The translations under genes were made by a program, and so were the position numbers. From NCBI RefSeq assembly GCF_021049245.1, contig NZ_CP088020.1, positions 3,478,001-3,542,000 of the forward strand: 64,000 bases of DNA. The letters are read 5' to 3'. The notes under the pieces were generated by a model. The model was not told where the DNA came from. It searched no databases and worked only from the letters and a program-made list of their open reading frames with translations. This DNA comes from Radiobacillus kanasensis (GTDB taxonomy: Bacteria; Bacillota; Bacilli; Bacillales; Amphibacillaceae). Of the stretch, positions 16,848 through 25,196 are shown piece after piece. The first letter of the stretch is position 1. Every line of letters begins with the position of its first letter.

Positions 16848-18290
16848 CTATAAGATCGGGGAAATCAAGCGAGATACCGACTCCTTAACCTTGATCCAAG
16901 CAGAACGATTTAAGTACTGATTATGAGTGAGCGGAGTAGAATCTTCGATATCCTCTTCAAATTTTTCTACTAATTTTTTGGCAATGTCACTATTGTACAA
17001 GAATGCATTCACTTCAAAATTCAGTCGGAAGCTTCGAACATCTATATTTGCTGTTCCAACTGATGCTATTTTTCCATCCACAATAATCGTTTTAGAGTGT
17101 AAAAACCCCTTTTCATAAATGTACACGTGCGCCCCGGCATTCAGCTGTTCGCCAATATTTGAATAGGTTGCCCAATAAACAAATGGATGATCCGGTTTAT
17201 TCGGAATCATAATCTTTACATCAACTCCGGAGAGTGCAGCAATTTTTAAGGCATCTGCTAGGCTATCGTCCGGAATGAAGTAAGGAGTCTGAATATATAC
17301 ATATTCTTTTGCAGACATGATCATTTTGATGTATCCATTTTTGATTTGTTGCCAGTCGGAATCAGGGCCACTTGAGACAACTTGCACCCCAACATCTCCC
17401 GCTGCTTCAGCTTCATAATAACGTTCTTTATATTCAATATCATGGCGAGAAGCCTGGTTCCAATCTAAGATAAACCTCGTTTGCATATTGCGTACTGCAT
17501 CCCCAACAATTTTCAAATGTGTGTCTCTCCAATAACCAAATCTCTTGTTATATCCTAGATATTCATCCCCAATATTAAATCCGCCAATATAGCCAATTTT
17601 TCCATCAATGATGGCGAGCTTGCGGTGATTACGGTAGTTGATTTTAAAATTTATTCTTGGGATTAAAGGCGGGAAAAATGCTTCAACCTCCGCACCCGCT
17701 TGGCGAATTTTTTTGATAAACCTTCGACTTAGCTCTCTTGAACCCATGTCATCATAGAGTACTCTTACTTCAATTCCCTCTTTCGCCTTCCTACTAAGGG
17801 CTTCGGCAATCCGCTGCCCAAGATGGTCATGGCGAATAATATAGTACAATAAATGGATATGATCTTTTGCCTTCTCAATATCTTCTAACAAAGCATGGAA
17901 TTTCTTTTCCCCATCTGTAAAAATTTCCACCTGATTATCTTGTGTTAAAATCGCGTCATCATTACGAAGATGTAAATAAAATAAATCTTTGTATTCCCTT
18001 AGTCTTTCATCTTTTAGAATCAATCGATCCTCTTCTAATGCGCGAAGCTGCGATTGAACGGCCTTCTTCACACCGAGGCGACTCTTTGTATCCCACGTAA
18101 ATATTCGACGGTTGCTTAACTTTCTTCCAAAAATCAAATAAAGGATAAAGCCCAAAACCGGAATAAATAGTAAAACCATGAGCCAGGCCCATGTTGCACT
18201 TGCATCTTTGCGTTCTAAAAAGACAATAGCAAATGCTAAGGCAATGTTAAAAACAATAATAGATCCTAAGAGGTAAGGAATAAACTCCAC
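16848..18290 (-). CDS. cls: Cardiolipin synthase
   Basis: Membrane phospholipase-D family enzyme that condenses two phosphatidylglycerols to cardiolipin. The 480-residue protein has two N-terminal transmembrane helices (about 3-24 and 33-53) and two HKD motifs, HRKLAIIDGKIGYIGG near residue 220 and HSKTIIVDGKIASVGTANID near 395, each followed by the conserved Gly and Asn/Asp residues. The start is GTG with AAGGAGGGG five bases upstream. Length and architecture match ClsA/YwnE-type enzymes. The thioesterase gene follows closely. Confidence 0.94.
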   Translation of the reverse strand: MEFIPYLLGSIIVFNIALAFAIVFLERKDASATWAWLMVLLFIPVLGFILYLIFGRKLSNRRIFTWDTKSRLGVKKAVQSQLRALEEDRLILKDERLREYKDLFYLHLRNDDAILTQDNQVEIFTDGEKKFHALLEDIEKAKDHIHLLYYIIRHDHLGQRIAEALSRKAKEGIEVRVLYDDMGSRELSRRFIKKIRQAGAEVEAFFPPLIPRINFKINYRNHRKLAIIDGKIGYIGGFNIGDEYLGYNKRFGYWRDTHLKIVGDAVRNMQTRFILDWNQASRHDIEYKERYYEAEAAGDVGVQVVSSGPDSDWQQIKNGYIKMIMSAKEYVYIQTPYFIPDDSLADALKIAALSGVDVKIMIPNKPDHPFVYWATYSNIGEQLNAGAHVYIYEKGFLHSKTIIVDGKIASVGTANIDVRSFRLNFEVNAFLYNSDIAKKLVEKFEEDIEDSTPLTHNQYLNRSAWIKVKESVSRLISPIL

Positions 18291-18457
18291 CCGCTCCCCT
18301 CCTTAAGCAACCTTCGAGGTATGTAATATCCTTACTATAGCACAAAGTACATCGTATCATACTCCATCTTTTCTGTAGATGAATTTCTCCTTCTTTCTTT
18401 TTTACGAATGAAAAATGGTGATTGTTTCATCCTAAACGTAAAGAGGTGGTGATTTGG

Positions 18458-18655
18458 ATGTCAGAACATCGTACAGTCGCTGGCACAGATATTCATAACG
18501 TGAAAGAAAAAAATGCGAACTCCGGTATGAGCTACAATGAAGCGAAGGAGTTCATCGCCCGTACTACCGGTGGACACAACACGAATATATATAGCGATAC
18601 CAACGTGGAGCAAGTGAAGAAAGAAATCCAAAATAATGAACAAGAAAAAAGATGA
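18458..18655 (+). CDS. Gamma-type small acid-soluble spore protein
   Basis: 65-residue spore protein that serves as an amino acid store during outgrowth. The start at 18458 follows AGAGGTGGTG. The sequence has the gamma-SASP pattern AGTDIHNVKEKNANS, with the GPR-protease-like cleavage context, and a later YSDTNVEQVKKE, matching the family's FASETNAQxV repeat; only one repeat unit is present rather than the two in B. subtilis SspE. Hydrophilic and rich in Asn/Lys/Glu. Expected to be sigma-G controlled; I cannot assign the promoter with confidence. It borders the YjcZ island, itself sporulation-related. Confidence 0.78.
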   Translation: MSEHRTVAGTDIHNVKEKNANSGMSYNEAKEFIARTTGGHNTNIYSDTNVEQVKKEIQNNEQEKR

Positions 18656-18684
18656 GAAGGAAAACCCTTCTCATCTCTTGAAAC
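18656..18684. terminator. Hairpin after the gamma SASP gene
   Basis: GAGAAGG AAAAC CCTTCTC hairpin directly after the SASP stop, with a weak T-tract. It lies between convergent genes. Confidence 0.6.
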
Positions 18685-18692
18685 ATGCTTAA

Positions 18693-18788
18693 CTAATAGC
18701 CATAGCCACCAATTGGGAAGTTATTACCTGCAATCACTAATAATACGAACAATACCACTAATAGAATGAAACTGTTGTTACCAAACAT
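18693..18788 (-). CDS. YjcZ family sporulation miniprotein (copy A)
   Basis: 31-residue protein with one hydrophobic helix, MFGNNSFILLVVLFVLLVIA, ending in GNNFPIGGYGY. This is the tiny-TM YjcZ family, found only in spore formers; members are made in sporulation and have no proven biochemical role. ATG start after AAGGAGG. It is the most downstream of four tandem reverse-strand copies (A-D), each with its own ribosome binding site. Confidence 0.85.
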   Translation of the reverse strand: MFGNNSFILLVVLFVLLVIAGNNFPIGGYGY

Positions 18789-18839
18789 TCTGAATACCTC
18801 CTTAAAATATGGTGTCTATTCTTTTTTAAAACTAGTTAA

Positions 18840-18938
18840 TTAATAACCATAGTCGCCGCCTGTTGGGTAGTTATTACCAACGATAACAAGCAATACGAAG
18901 ATAACTACTAATAGAATAAAACCATTGTTACCAAACAT
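18840..18938 (-). CDS. YjcZ family sporulation miniprotein (copy B)
   Basis: 32 residues: MFGNNGFILLVVIFVLLVIV followed by GNNYPTGGDYGY. Single transmembrane helix and aromatic-glycine tail as in YjcZ. ATG after GGAGGG. It is 52 bases from copy A and nearly identical in the helix, which indicates tandem duplication. Confidence 0.85.
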   Translation of the reverse strand: MFGNNGFILLVVIFVLLVIVGNNYPTGGDYGY

Positions 18939-18996
18939 GATATAAATTCCCTCCTTCCAAATTTATTGTTTTTATTAAAACCGTTTCGTTATCTTA

Positions 18997-19098
18997 TTAA
19001 GCCCAGCCGTAGTCGCCGCCAGTAGGATAGTTATTCCCTACAATGACAAGCAATACGAACAATACGACTAATAAAATGAAGCTATTGTTACCAAACAT
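18997..19098 (-). CDS. YjcZ family sporulation miniprotein (copy C)
   Basis: 33 residues: MFGNNSFILLVVLFVLLVIV followed by GNNYPTGGDYGWA. Same family as its neighbours; the tail carries a Trp instead of the final Tyr. ATG after AGGAGGGA. Confidence 0.85.
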   Translation of the reverse strand: MFGNNSFILLVVLFVLLVIVGNNYPTGGDYGWA

Positions 19099-19147
19099 TC
19101 GCTATCCCTCCTATTTGGTATTCTTATCTTTCTTTGTGAATCCAGTA

Positions 19148-19261
19148 TTACCAACCGAATCCGTTTCCGCCTGTTGGATAGTTGTTTCCTACGATAACTA
19201 ACAGTACGAATAACACTACTAATAGAATAAAACTGTTATTTCCAGTAATTCCGTAACTCAT
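19148..19261 (-). CDS. YjcZ family sporulation miniprotein (copy D)
   Basis: 37 residues with a longer N-terminus, MSYGITGNNSFILLVVLFVL, then GNNYPTGGNGFGW. ATG after GGAGGTGAG. It is the first of the reverse-strand set, so the promoter of the set should lie in the 19262-19524 gap, where I see no certain sigma-E or sigma-K boxes. Confidence 0.85.
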   Translation of the reverse strand: MSYGITGNNSFILLVVLFVLLVIVGNNYPTGGNGFGW

Positions 19262-19511
19262 CAACTCTCACCTCCAAGCGTGATTTGCAGCATACGGTGA
19301 AAATCATTTGGATAGCTTAATAGTCTTTCATTTCCATTTAATGCTTTCCTGTTTATTTCGTTTGTAGTAGGTCGCTAGCACCGAGTGATGCTGTGTCTTA
19401 CACTACTTACCCTATGTAGAAAGCACCATCGTGGTTGGGGCAAGTGTCCCAGATTCCAATAAAACGGGCGGATGTGCCGTATCCATCCCTAAAATTAAAT
19501 GCAGTTTCTTC

Positions 19512-19547
19512 TATAAAAAGGAAAACAGCCAGGTTCTCCCTGACTGT
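19512..19547 (-). terminator. Terminator of spoVIF
   Basis: Reverse strand ACAGTCAGG / CCTGGCTGT stem followed by TTTTCCTTTTT. Confidence 0.75.
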
Positions 19548-19553
19548 TCTACA

Positions 19554-19808
19554 TCACTTCTTATTAATCATTTTAGAAATCGTGGACTCATTTAACATTC
19601 CTTTGTTTTTCGAGATCATTTTTACGAGCATATCTTCCGTGGATTTGTTTACGGGTTTTCCAGCCGTTTTCGACACTTTTTTAATAAGTCTTCGTACAGC
19701 CTTTTCGTCACTAAGGTCTGTTTCTTTAAAGGAGTCCGCAATTCCTTTAATACTATTCATGTCTACTCCTGTTTTTTTCTCAATCTTCTTTGAGAACTGA
19801 TCACTCAT
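19554..19808 (-). CDS. spoVIF: Stage VI sporulation protein F
   Basis: 84-residue hydrophilic protein, MSDQFSKKIEKKTGVDMNSI..., matching SpoVIF (YjcC). In B. subtilis it is made in the mother cell and is needed for proper GerE-dependent coat assembly and spore resistance. It is rich in Lys and Asp with amphipathic helices and no membrane segment. ATG start with AGGAGGG upstream. In B. subtilis, as I recall, spoVIF also neighbours yjcZ, so the linkage with YjcZ miniproteins here is likely conserved synteny. Confidence 0.87.
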   Translation of the reverse strand: MSDQFSKKIEKKTGVDMNSIKGIADSFKETDLSDEKAVRRLIKKVSKTAGKPVNKSTEDMLVKMISKNKGMLNESTISKMINKK

Positions 19809-19993
19809 ACTATCCCTCCTTTTCTATCATCCTATGCATCTAAGGAAAGAAGTGTATGGATATGCGTACAAGATAGGCACCGCGATTACGTGTTTAATTC
19901 CGCCTATTTCCCTAAAACCGAGACATTCGTCTAGGTCACGAGAGACATAGACACATATGTTGAAAGTATAACGAAATAAGGAGGTGCTTAGGT

Positions 19994-20155
19994 ATGGCTT
20001 GGAACGCAGGCTATGGTGCCTACAACTACGTGGGTAATTGCCAAGGTGGTGGCTTCTTTGGCGGAAACAATGCCTTCACGTTATTAGTTGTGCTTTTTGT
20101 TCTATTAGTAATTATTGGCGGAGCATCTTACCCAATGGGGGAGATTGAAGACTAA
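19994..20155 (+). CDS. YjcZ family sporulation miniprotein, long form (copy E)
   Basis: 53 residues. An extra N-terminal Tyr/Gly/Asn-rich stretch (MAWNAGYGAYNYVGNCQGGG) precedes the usual hydrophobic helix FTLLVVLFVLLVIIGG, and the tail is PMGEIED rather than aromatic. A single Cys at position 16 is unique in the set. ATG after GGAGGTG. First of three forward-strand copies, divergent from spoVIF. Confidence 0.82.
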   Translation: MAWNAGYGAYNYVGNCQGGGFFGGNNAFTLLVVLFVLLVIIGGASYPMGEIED

Positions 20156-20247
20156 GTTCTTCATTTATTATAGAAAGGCAAAACAAATGCCCAATCAAAA
20201 CTTTCAAAACCATCATAGACTGATAGTGTTGCAAGGAGGTGAAGAGC

Positions 20248-20364
20248 ATGAGCTACGCAGGCGGAGTTTTCGGTAACAACGGTTTCGTATTATTGGTTGT
20301 TATTTTCGTATTGCTTGTCATCGTTGGTAACAGCTATCCAATGGGTGGAGGATACGGTTACTAA
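20248..20364 (+). CDS. YjcZ family sporulation miniprotein (copy F)
   Basis: 38 residues: MSYAGGVFGNNGFVLLVVIF, then a helix end and GNSYPMGGGYGY. Strong GGAGGTGAAG ribosome binding site. Confidence 0.85.
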   Translation: MSYAGGVFGNNGFVLLVVIFVLLVIVGNSYPMGGGYGY

Positions 20365-20412
20365 TTAGACACTATTAAGAGAAAGATCACCTACTAAAAG
20401 GAGGTACAAAGA

Positions 20413-20529
20413 ATGAGCTACGGAGTATTTGGCGACAACAACGGCTTTGTGCTGTTAGTGGTTATCTTCGTACTTCTTGTCATCGTTGGTTCTAACTATC
20501 CAATAGCTGGTTATGGCTGGGGTTACTAG
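20413..20529 (+). CDS. YjcZ family sporulation miniprotein (copy G)
   Basis: 38 residues: MSYGVFGDNNGFVLLVVIFV, ending SNYPIAGYGWGY. AAAGGAGG ribosome binding site. Last of the forward set; a strong terminator follows 57 bases on. Confidence 0.85.
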   Translation: MSYGVFGDNNGFVLLVVIFVLLVIVGSNYPIAGYGWGY

Positions 20530-20585
20530 GAGCCAAAAGATGATAAGATCATGTTCCATTAAAGGGATATGATTCCTTGAAGTGC

Positions 20586-20617
20586 AGAGGAAGGGGTTTA
20601 GCTCCCTTCCTCTTTTT
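20586..20617 (+). terminator. Terminator of the forward yjcZ set
   Basis: AGAGGAAGGG / CCCTTCCTCT stem followed by TTTTT on the forward strand. Confidence 0.85.
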
Positions 20618-20714
20618 CATTGTCAAGCTGATTTAATTGCTTTTTCCCTATATAAAATCTAAACTTAGCTTATTCTTTTTTGATCATTATTATAGGAAAA
20701 ATGAGGGATACGTG

Positions 20715-21641
20715 ATGGAAAACAGAGAAATAAAGATTGGTATTGTATACACGGCTGCCTCGTACATACTTTGGGGTTTTCTCCCGATTTATTGGAAAAT
20801 GGTCGGATCGGTTTCTGCTGGACAAATATTAGCCCATCGAATTGTATGGGCCTTTGTTTTTATGATGATTCTTCTTATAGCACTTGGAAAAACCCGTGCC
20901 TTTCTCGCCGAAATTAAAAGAATTGCTTCAAACAAAAAGACCCTAATCGGCATTACCATTGCATCTGTTGTCATTAGTTTGAATTGGGTCATTTTTATTT
21001 GGGCAGTAAATAGTGATCATGTCGTTCAAGCTAGCCTTGGTTATTACATTAATCCACTTGTAAGTATTTTATTAGGAATGATTGTATTAAAGGAAAGTCT
21101 CACACGATGGCAGATCCTTTCTTTTATATTAGCTGCCTTTGGTGTCATCTATTTGACGATTAATTTTGGCGTATTCCCTTGGGTATCGATCGTGTTAGCA
21201 TTGTCCTTTGGCCTATATGGTTTATTGAAAAAGACAGTTGATATAAGTGCCATGTTCGGTTTAACAATTGAAACTCTAATCGTATCCCCACTCGCCGCAA
21301 TTTACTTAGTCTATGTAGGGATACAAGGCGTTGGTGTACCGTTTACTTTTTCTCCTCTTTTCTTGCTTCTTTTAGCTGGAGGAGTTGCTACCGCCGTTCC
21401 TTTACTCCTGTTTGCAAGTGGAGCAAAACGGATTCCACTATCCATGGTTGGATTTTTACAATATTTTGCCCCAACGATTATGTTAATCATCGGTGTATTT
21501 AAGTATAATGAACCGTTCACCCATGCTCATCTCATTGCTTTTCTTTTCATTTGGACTGCGCTAGTGATTTATACAGTATCGCGCACGAAATGGTTTAAAC
21601 GATTAGAAGGAAGCATGTTGGAAAGAAAGAAATCTTATTGA
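20715..21641 (+). CDS. rarD: EamA family transporter RarD
   Basis: Ten-helix drug/metabolite transporter superfamily protein of 308 residues in the RarD subfamily; the substrate is unknown. The start at 20715 (MENREIKIGIVYTAASYILW) follows GAGGG at good spacing; an upstream extension would add 26 residues with poor context. RarD hallmarks are visible: GFLPIYWKM, ILAHRIVWAF, NWVIFIWAVN and SLGYYINPL. The two EamA repeats span about 10-140 and 150-295. Monocistronic with its own terminator. Confidence 0.92.
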   Translation: MENREIKIGIVYTAASYILWGFLPIYWKMVGSVSAGQILAHRIVWAFVFMMILLIALGKTRAFLAEIKRIASNKKTLIGITIASVVISLNWVIFIWAVNSDHVVQASLGYYINPLVSILLGMIVLKESLTRWQILSFILAAFGVIYLTINFGVFPWVSIVLALSFGLYGLLKKTVDISAMFGLTIETLIVSPLAAIYLVYVGIQGVGVPFTFSPLFLLLLAGGVATAVPLLLFASGAKRIPLSMVGFLQYFAPTIMLIIGVFKYNEPFTHAHLIAFLFIWTALVIYTVSRTKWFKRLEGSMLERKKSY

Positions 21642-21654
21642 TTATTTAGGCTGA

Positions 21655-21692
21655 AAACTGGTGTGTTTATCTACACATCAGTTTTCTTTTTC
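21655..21692 (+). terminator. Terminator of rarD
   Basis: AAAACTGGTGTG / CACATCAGTTTT stem followed by CTTTTTCTTT. Confidence 0.8.
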
Positions 21693-21824
21693 TTTCGCTA
21701 TTTTTTTCTATTGCTACTCCTACTCCAATTCGCTTAAAATGAAGTACTAGGTTTAGTTTCTGACGTTTCCTAAATGGGAATATAGGGAAACCTATTTATA
21801 GAATGGAATATGGAAGTGATTAAG

Positions 21825-22772
21825 ATGCGCAGAGTAACCGTCACTTGGATTGTGATCTCCATCCTCATCCTTATCGGAGTATGGTATGTTTGGCAGCTAC
21901 AATCCCCTTCTTCAGACGCAGAACCAGTCCCAACACCGAAGAACGTCATTACAGAAATAGCAAAAGAATCAAAGAATGAAGAAGCAAATAAAAAAACAGA
22001 CCCTGCAAATGAAACCGAGCAACCCGAAGAAAAGGACATTGCAGAAGAAATAAAAGAAACGGTAGTCCATGTCGTAGAAAGTGCCATAGGACTGTTTATA
22101 AAAAAAGATACAGATATTGTAGCCATAGGCGATTCTCTCACACAAGGTGTTGGAGATACGACAGAAAATGGTGGTTACGTCGGAATTATTGAGAATACAT
22201 TAAAAAGCACGAATGAAGAAATCGATATAAAAAACTACGGTAAAAGAGGAAATCGCACGGATCAGTTATTAGACCGCCTGAAACAAGAGGAAATTTCCGA
22301 ATCGATAAAGGGAGCTGAAATTGTTCTCATTACAATCGGGGCAAACGATATTATGAAAATCGTCCGGGAAAACTTCACTAACTTAGAATATAGCCTTTTT
22401 GTAGATGAGCAAGTTCGGTATAAGGATCGGTTAAGAAAAATTATGGATACCATGTTGGAGTTAAATCCGGATGCCAAGATTTATTTGATTGGCTTCTATA
22501 ATCCCTTTTCTCAATATTTCCAAGAGATTGAACAGCTTGATCAAATCATTGACAACTGGAATGCAACTGGTCAAAGTGTAACAGATGAATACGAAACAGT
22601 TTCCTTTATTCCTACGTACGACTTATTCGAAAATACAGAGGAAGACCTGTTTTATTCCGATAATTTTCATCCTAACACGAAGGGGTATGAGTTGATGGCC
22701 GAACGAGTATTAAAAGCCATTGAACCCGCCATTAAAAAAGAAGACGTTAATCAGGAGGACGGAGATGAGTGA
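21825..22772 (+). CDS. ypmR: SGNH/GDSL-type lipase/esterase (YpmR)
   Basis: Membrane-anchored SGNH hydrolase of about 315 residues. The start at 21825 is chosen because GGAAGTGAT (one mismatch to the ideal site) lies just upstream; an ATG at 21810 is the alternative. An N-terminal signal anchor (about 5-27) is followed by a Glu/Lys-rich spacer, then the catalytic domain from about residue 95: block I GDSLTQG (Ser), block III GANDIM (Asn), and block V DNFHPN (Asp and His). B. subtilis YpmR is paired with YpmS in the same order. The natural substrate is unknown; an extracytoplasmic cell-envelope ester is likely. Confidence 0.88.
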   Translation: MRRVTVTWIVISILILIGVWYVWQLQSPSSDAEPVPTPKNVITEIAKESKNEEANKKTDPANETEQPEEKDIAEEIKETVVHVVESAIGLFIKKDTDIVAIGDSLTQGVGDTTENGGYVGIIENTLKSTNEEIDIKNYGKRGNRTDQLLDRLKQEEISESIKGAEIVLITIGANDIMKIVRENFTNLEYSLFVDEQVRYKDRLRKIMDTMLELNPDAKIYLIGFYNPFSQYFQEIEQLDQIIDNWNATGQSVTDEYETVSFIPTYDLFENTEEDLFYSDNFHPNTKGYELMAERVLKAIEPAIKKEDVNQEDGDE

Positions 22773-23398
22773 TGAATGAATCAACAAAGAGAAAACAGAA
22801 TTGGAAGCAATGGTTTCTTATATTAGCAGGGATTAACGCCGGAGTTATTTTGCTATTGCTTCTTCTTATTTTTTTACCTCCACTGTCATCAAATCAGCCG
22901 CCTAAAGGTGAAAATATCGAAGCGGAGGATGGTGCTGAATTCGTGGTTCGATCTAGTAAAGAAGATTTAAGTCAGCTTATAAATGGGTATTTAGATAAGA
23001 TGCTGAAAAGTAAAGCGGATGACTTCGAAGTCATATTAGATAAAAATGTGGTCATAACCGGTGCCGTAGAAGCATTCCAATCCAAGATTCCTGTCACGAT
23101 TGAAATGGAGCCTGTTGTACAAGAAAATGGTGACTTGGTATTAAAACAGGAAAAGATTACACTTGGAAGACTACCACTCCCTAGCAAAAAGATATTATCC
23201 TATATTGATAAAGGATACCCAATTCCTGATTGGGTGAAAATTTATCCAAAAAAGGAAAGCATCTACGTAGCCGTTACGGAAATGGATATTAAAAGTAACT
23301 TTAAAGTAAAAGTCGAGTCCTTTGATTTAGAGAATGATGATTTACGATTCAAATTTAAAGTACCGAATAAGATATTCGGATTATCTTTTAAATTTTGA
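22772..23398 (+). CDS. ypmS: DUF2140 family membrane protein YpmS
   Basis: 208-residue protein with one N-terminal transmembrane helix (about 13-35) and an extracytoplasmic DUF2140 domain (about 50-208) predicted as a beta-rich fold. Its ATG overlaps the TGA of ypmR by one base, so translation is coupled; a GTG one codon earlier is possible. The ypmR-ypmS pair is conserved in Bacillus, suggesting YpmS supports the SGNH hydrolase at the membrane surface. Function is unproven. A terminator follows. Confidence 0.88.
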   Translation: MNESTKRKQNWKQWFLILAGINAGVILLLLLLIFLPPLSSNQPPKGENIEAEDGAEFVVRSSKEDLSQLINGYLDKMLKSKADDFEVILDKNVVITGAVEAFQSKIPVTIEMEPVVQENGDLVLKQEKITLGRLPLPSKKILSYIDKGYPIPDWVKIYPKKESIYVAVTEMDIKSNFKVKVESFDLENDDLRFKFKVPNKIFGLSFKF

Positions 23399-23770
23399 TC
23401 CATAATATTAGAGGGGTACATGTTCTAATTAGTTCCATGTTGATGGAGAAAAATACAAAATGAACAAATGAATAGCATACCAAATGGCATAGATATTGGT
23501 ATGCTATTTATTCATGGATTTCTTATTGCAACCCGGATATTGATTCCTCTATTTGAAGCAAAAGCAGCCATTTATATGTTTCAAGGACATCTGTTCCGCT
23601 ATCCATCAAAACTGAAGCTAATATTCTATGAAAATTCACTAAATAAAGTACTGGATGTCCGCTTAGACAGCTGTATGGGTATAATCTTTAAAATAAGGTC
23701 CTAGATGTCCACCAAAAGAGCAACAAATGAAAGTCGCCAGTCTTTCTTTATTCACTGCCTGCACTTCCTC
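23399..23770. other. Gap after ypmS: terminator, otherwise nothing recognised
   Basis: 372 bases holding the terminator at 23471-23508. A 78-codon forward frame (23468-23704) begins inside the hairpin, lacks a ribosome binding site and has no homology I can see. Confidence 0.5.
23471..23508 (+). terminator. Terminator of ypmRS
   Basis: AATAGCATACCAA pairs with TTGGTATGCTATT around a 12-base loop, followed by TATTCA. Confidence 0.65.
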
Positions 23771-24331
23771 TTATTTTACTTTCGCATAAATGCACGTATC
23801 TCTTAATTGCTCACCGTCCATGGAGACATCATCATTTTTCACAATACCTTCTAATTCAAAGTCTAGCCGCTCTGGGATTGCGCGGCTTTTCGTATTAAGT
23901 CGATCACATCGGATTTCGACTCTTCTAGCACCTAGAGTCTCAAAAGCAAAATTTGTGATGCCCTCTATCGCTTCGGTCATGTACCCTTTTCCACTTTTTC
24001 TAGAATCAATCCAATATCCGATCTCAAATTTAGGAACAGACCAATCCATACGGTGAAGACCGGAAGAGCCGACAAACTCTCCACTTTCACGATCAAAGAC
24101 TAGAAGACGAAGATCTTCCCTTTTTAAAAATTTAATTTGGGACTCTCGTATATTAACTTCTACATCTTCTTCCGTTTGATCCTTGGTCGCAAAAGGGAGC
24201 CATTCTTTTAAGTCATCCTTAGATGCCTGTATAGCTTGATAGACTTGTGCACCATCTCCAGGTTGAGGCATTCGAATGTGCAATCGTTCCGTGTCAAATG
24301 ATGTTGGTACTTCTATTAGTAGTGGATTCAT
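23771..24331 (-). CDS. GNAT family N-acetyltransferase (RimJ/RimL type)
   Basis: 186-residue acetyltransferase of the Acetyltransf_3 group, which acetylates protein N-termini or small amines. The N-terminus has the typical FDTERLHIRMPQPGDG start, and the central EIGYWIDSRKSGKGYMTEAI is motif A with the pyrophosphate loop RKSGKGYMTE. RRVEIRCDRLNTKSRAIPERLDFELEG is the motif B region split by two residues changes (SRAIPERLDF). It resembles B. subtilis YjcK/YdaF. It sits 15 bases downstream of the DUF4097 gene on the same strand and may be read through from that operon. Confidence 0.87.
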   Translation of the reverse strand: MNPLLIEVPTSFDTERLHIRMPQPGDGAQVYQAIQASKDDLKEWLPFATKDQTEEDVEVNIRESQIKFLKREDLRLLVFDRESGEFVGSSGLHRMDWSVPKFEIGYWIDSRKSGKGYMTEAIEGITNFAFETLGARRVEIRCDRLNTKSRAIPERLDFELEGIVKNDDVSMDGEQLRDTCIYAKVK

Positions 24332-24346
24332 CTTCTAACTCCTTTA

Positions 24347-25195
24347 TCAGTTTTTCTCAACTTGGACCTCCCCTACATCAGCTTTCACTTGAAGCAGCGA
24401 ATTTCCATTTCCTTGTTCTACATAATAACTTCTTCCAGACGATTTTTGAATACTAGAAAAACCTTCCACAGAAACTCCTCCTACATCACTAGCCAAATCA
24501 AAAGTAAAGTTCTTTGGCTCGTTAATAAGGGACACCGAAACCTCACCTACACTGGACTCAATATGCACATCTTCTTCTAGTGCGTTAAGCTCTAAACTTA
24601 CATCTCCTGTGTCTGATTCAATATGAAAAGCACCCGTACCACCGTTTACTTCAATTTCTCCTACGTCAGAGCTTAATGTACTCGTATCTGCAACCACTTG
24701 ATCGACTTTGATATCCCCTACATCACTAGTAGCAGTAAATTCCCGAGCTTTAACTTGATGAACATCCACTTCGCCTACATCCGATTCAATGGCTAACGAT
24801 TCGAACTCTTTATCCGGTAGTTTTATCTCTACAACCGATCCATGGTCACCAAATGAAATATTCGGAAAGGAATACCATGGGGAATCATCTTTATTAAAAA
24901 CGACTTCAACTACATCTTCCTTTTTATCAATGGAATATTCAATCTGACCCTTTCTTTGTTCACTTGCTCGGATTGATACTTCGATTTCGTCTGAATTACT
25001 TCGTTTGACTTTCACTTCGCCTACATCTACTTTTACACTTAAGTGTTGCACATTTTCGGCAGCAAACGACTTAGATTCTGTTATGTCGTGGCTATTCCCT
25101 CCAGTAAGGAAGTGGTCTCCAGACGCATATGTCGTTAAAACACCAACTATTCCTAATACAAATACGATAAAAGCTATAAGAGCAACTTTTTTCAT
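24347..25195 (-). CDS. DUF4097 family beta-strand repeat protein (LiaG-like)
   Basis: 282-residue protein with an N-terminal membrane helix (about 5-23) and an extracytoplasmic beta-solenoid-like domain. From about residue 50 on, a degenerate repeat of the form V-x-x-D-V-G-E-V/I-x-V occurs at least eight times (SVKVDVGEVKVK, IESDVGEVDVHQ, TSDVGDIKVDQ, SSDVGEIEVNG, ESDTGDVSLE, ESSVGEVSVS, ASDVGGVSVE, KADVGEVQVE), each about 20 residues apart. DUF4097 proteins such as LiaG accompany envelope stress systems. Third gene of padR-DUF1700-DUF4097, one base after the DUF1700 stop. Exact role is unknown. Confidence 0.9.
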   Translation of the reverse strand: MKKVALIAFIVFVLGIVGVLTTYASGDHFLTGGNSHDITESKSFAAENVQHLSVKVDVGEVKVKRSNSDEIEVSIRASEQRKGQIEYSIDKKEDVVEVVFNKDDSPWYSFPNISFGDHGSVVEIKLPDKEFESLAIESDVGEVDVHQVKAREFTATSDVGDIKVDQVVADTSTLSSDVGEIEVNGGTGAFHIESDTGDVSLELNALEEDVHIESSVGEVSVSLINEPKNFTFDLASDVGGVSVEGFSSIQKSSGRSYYVEQGNGNSLLQVKADVGEVQVEKN

Positions 25196-25196
25196 G

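Noticed and set aside
18693..19261. Non-coding tandem repeat in the YjcZ region
   Set aside because: The similarity is due to four short coding genes with individual ribosome binding sites and conserved protein sequence.
23468..23704. 78-codon forward frame
   Set aside because: Begins inside the ypmRS terminator hairpin, with no ribosome binding site or similarity.
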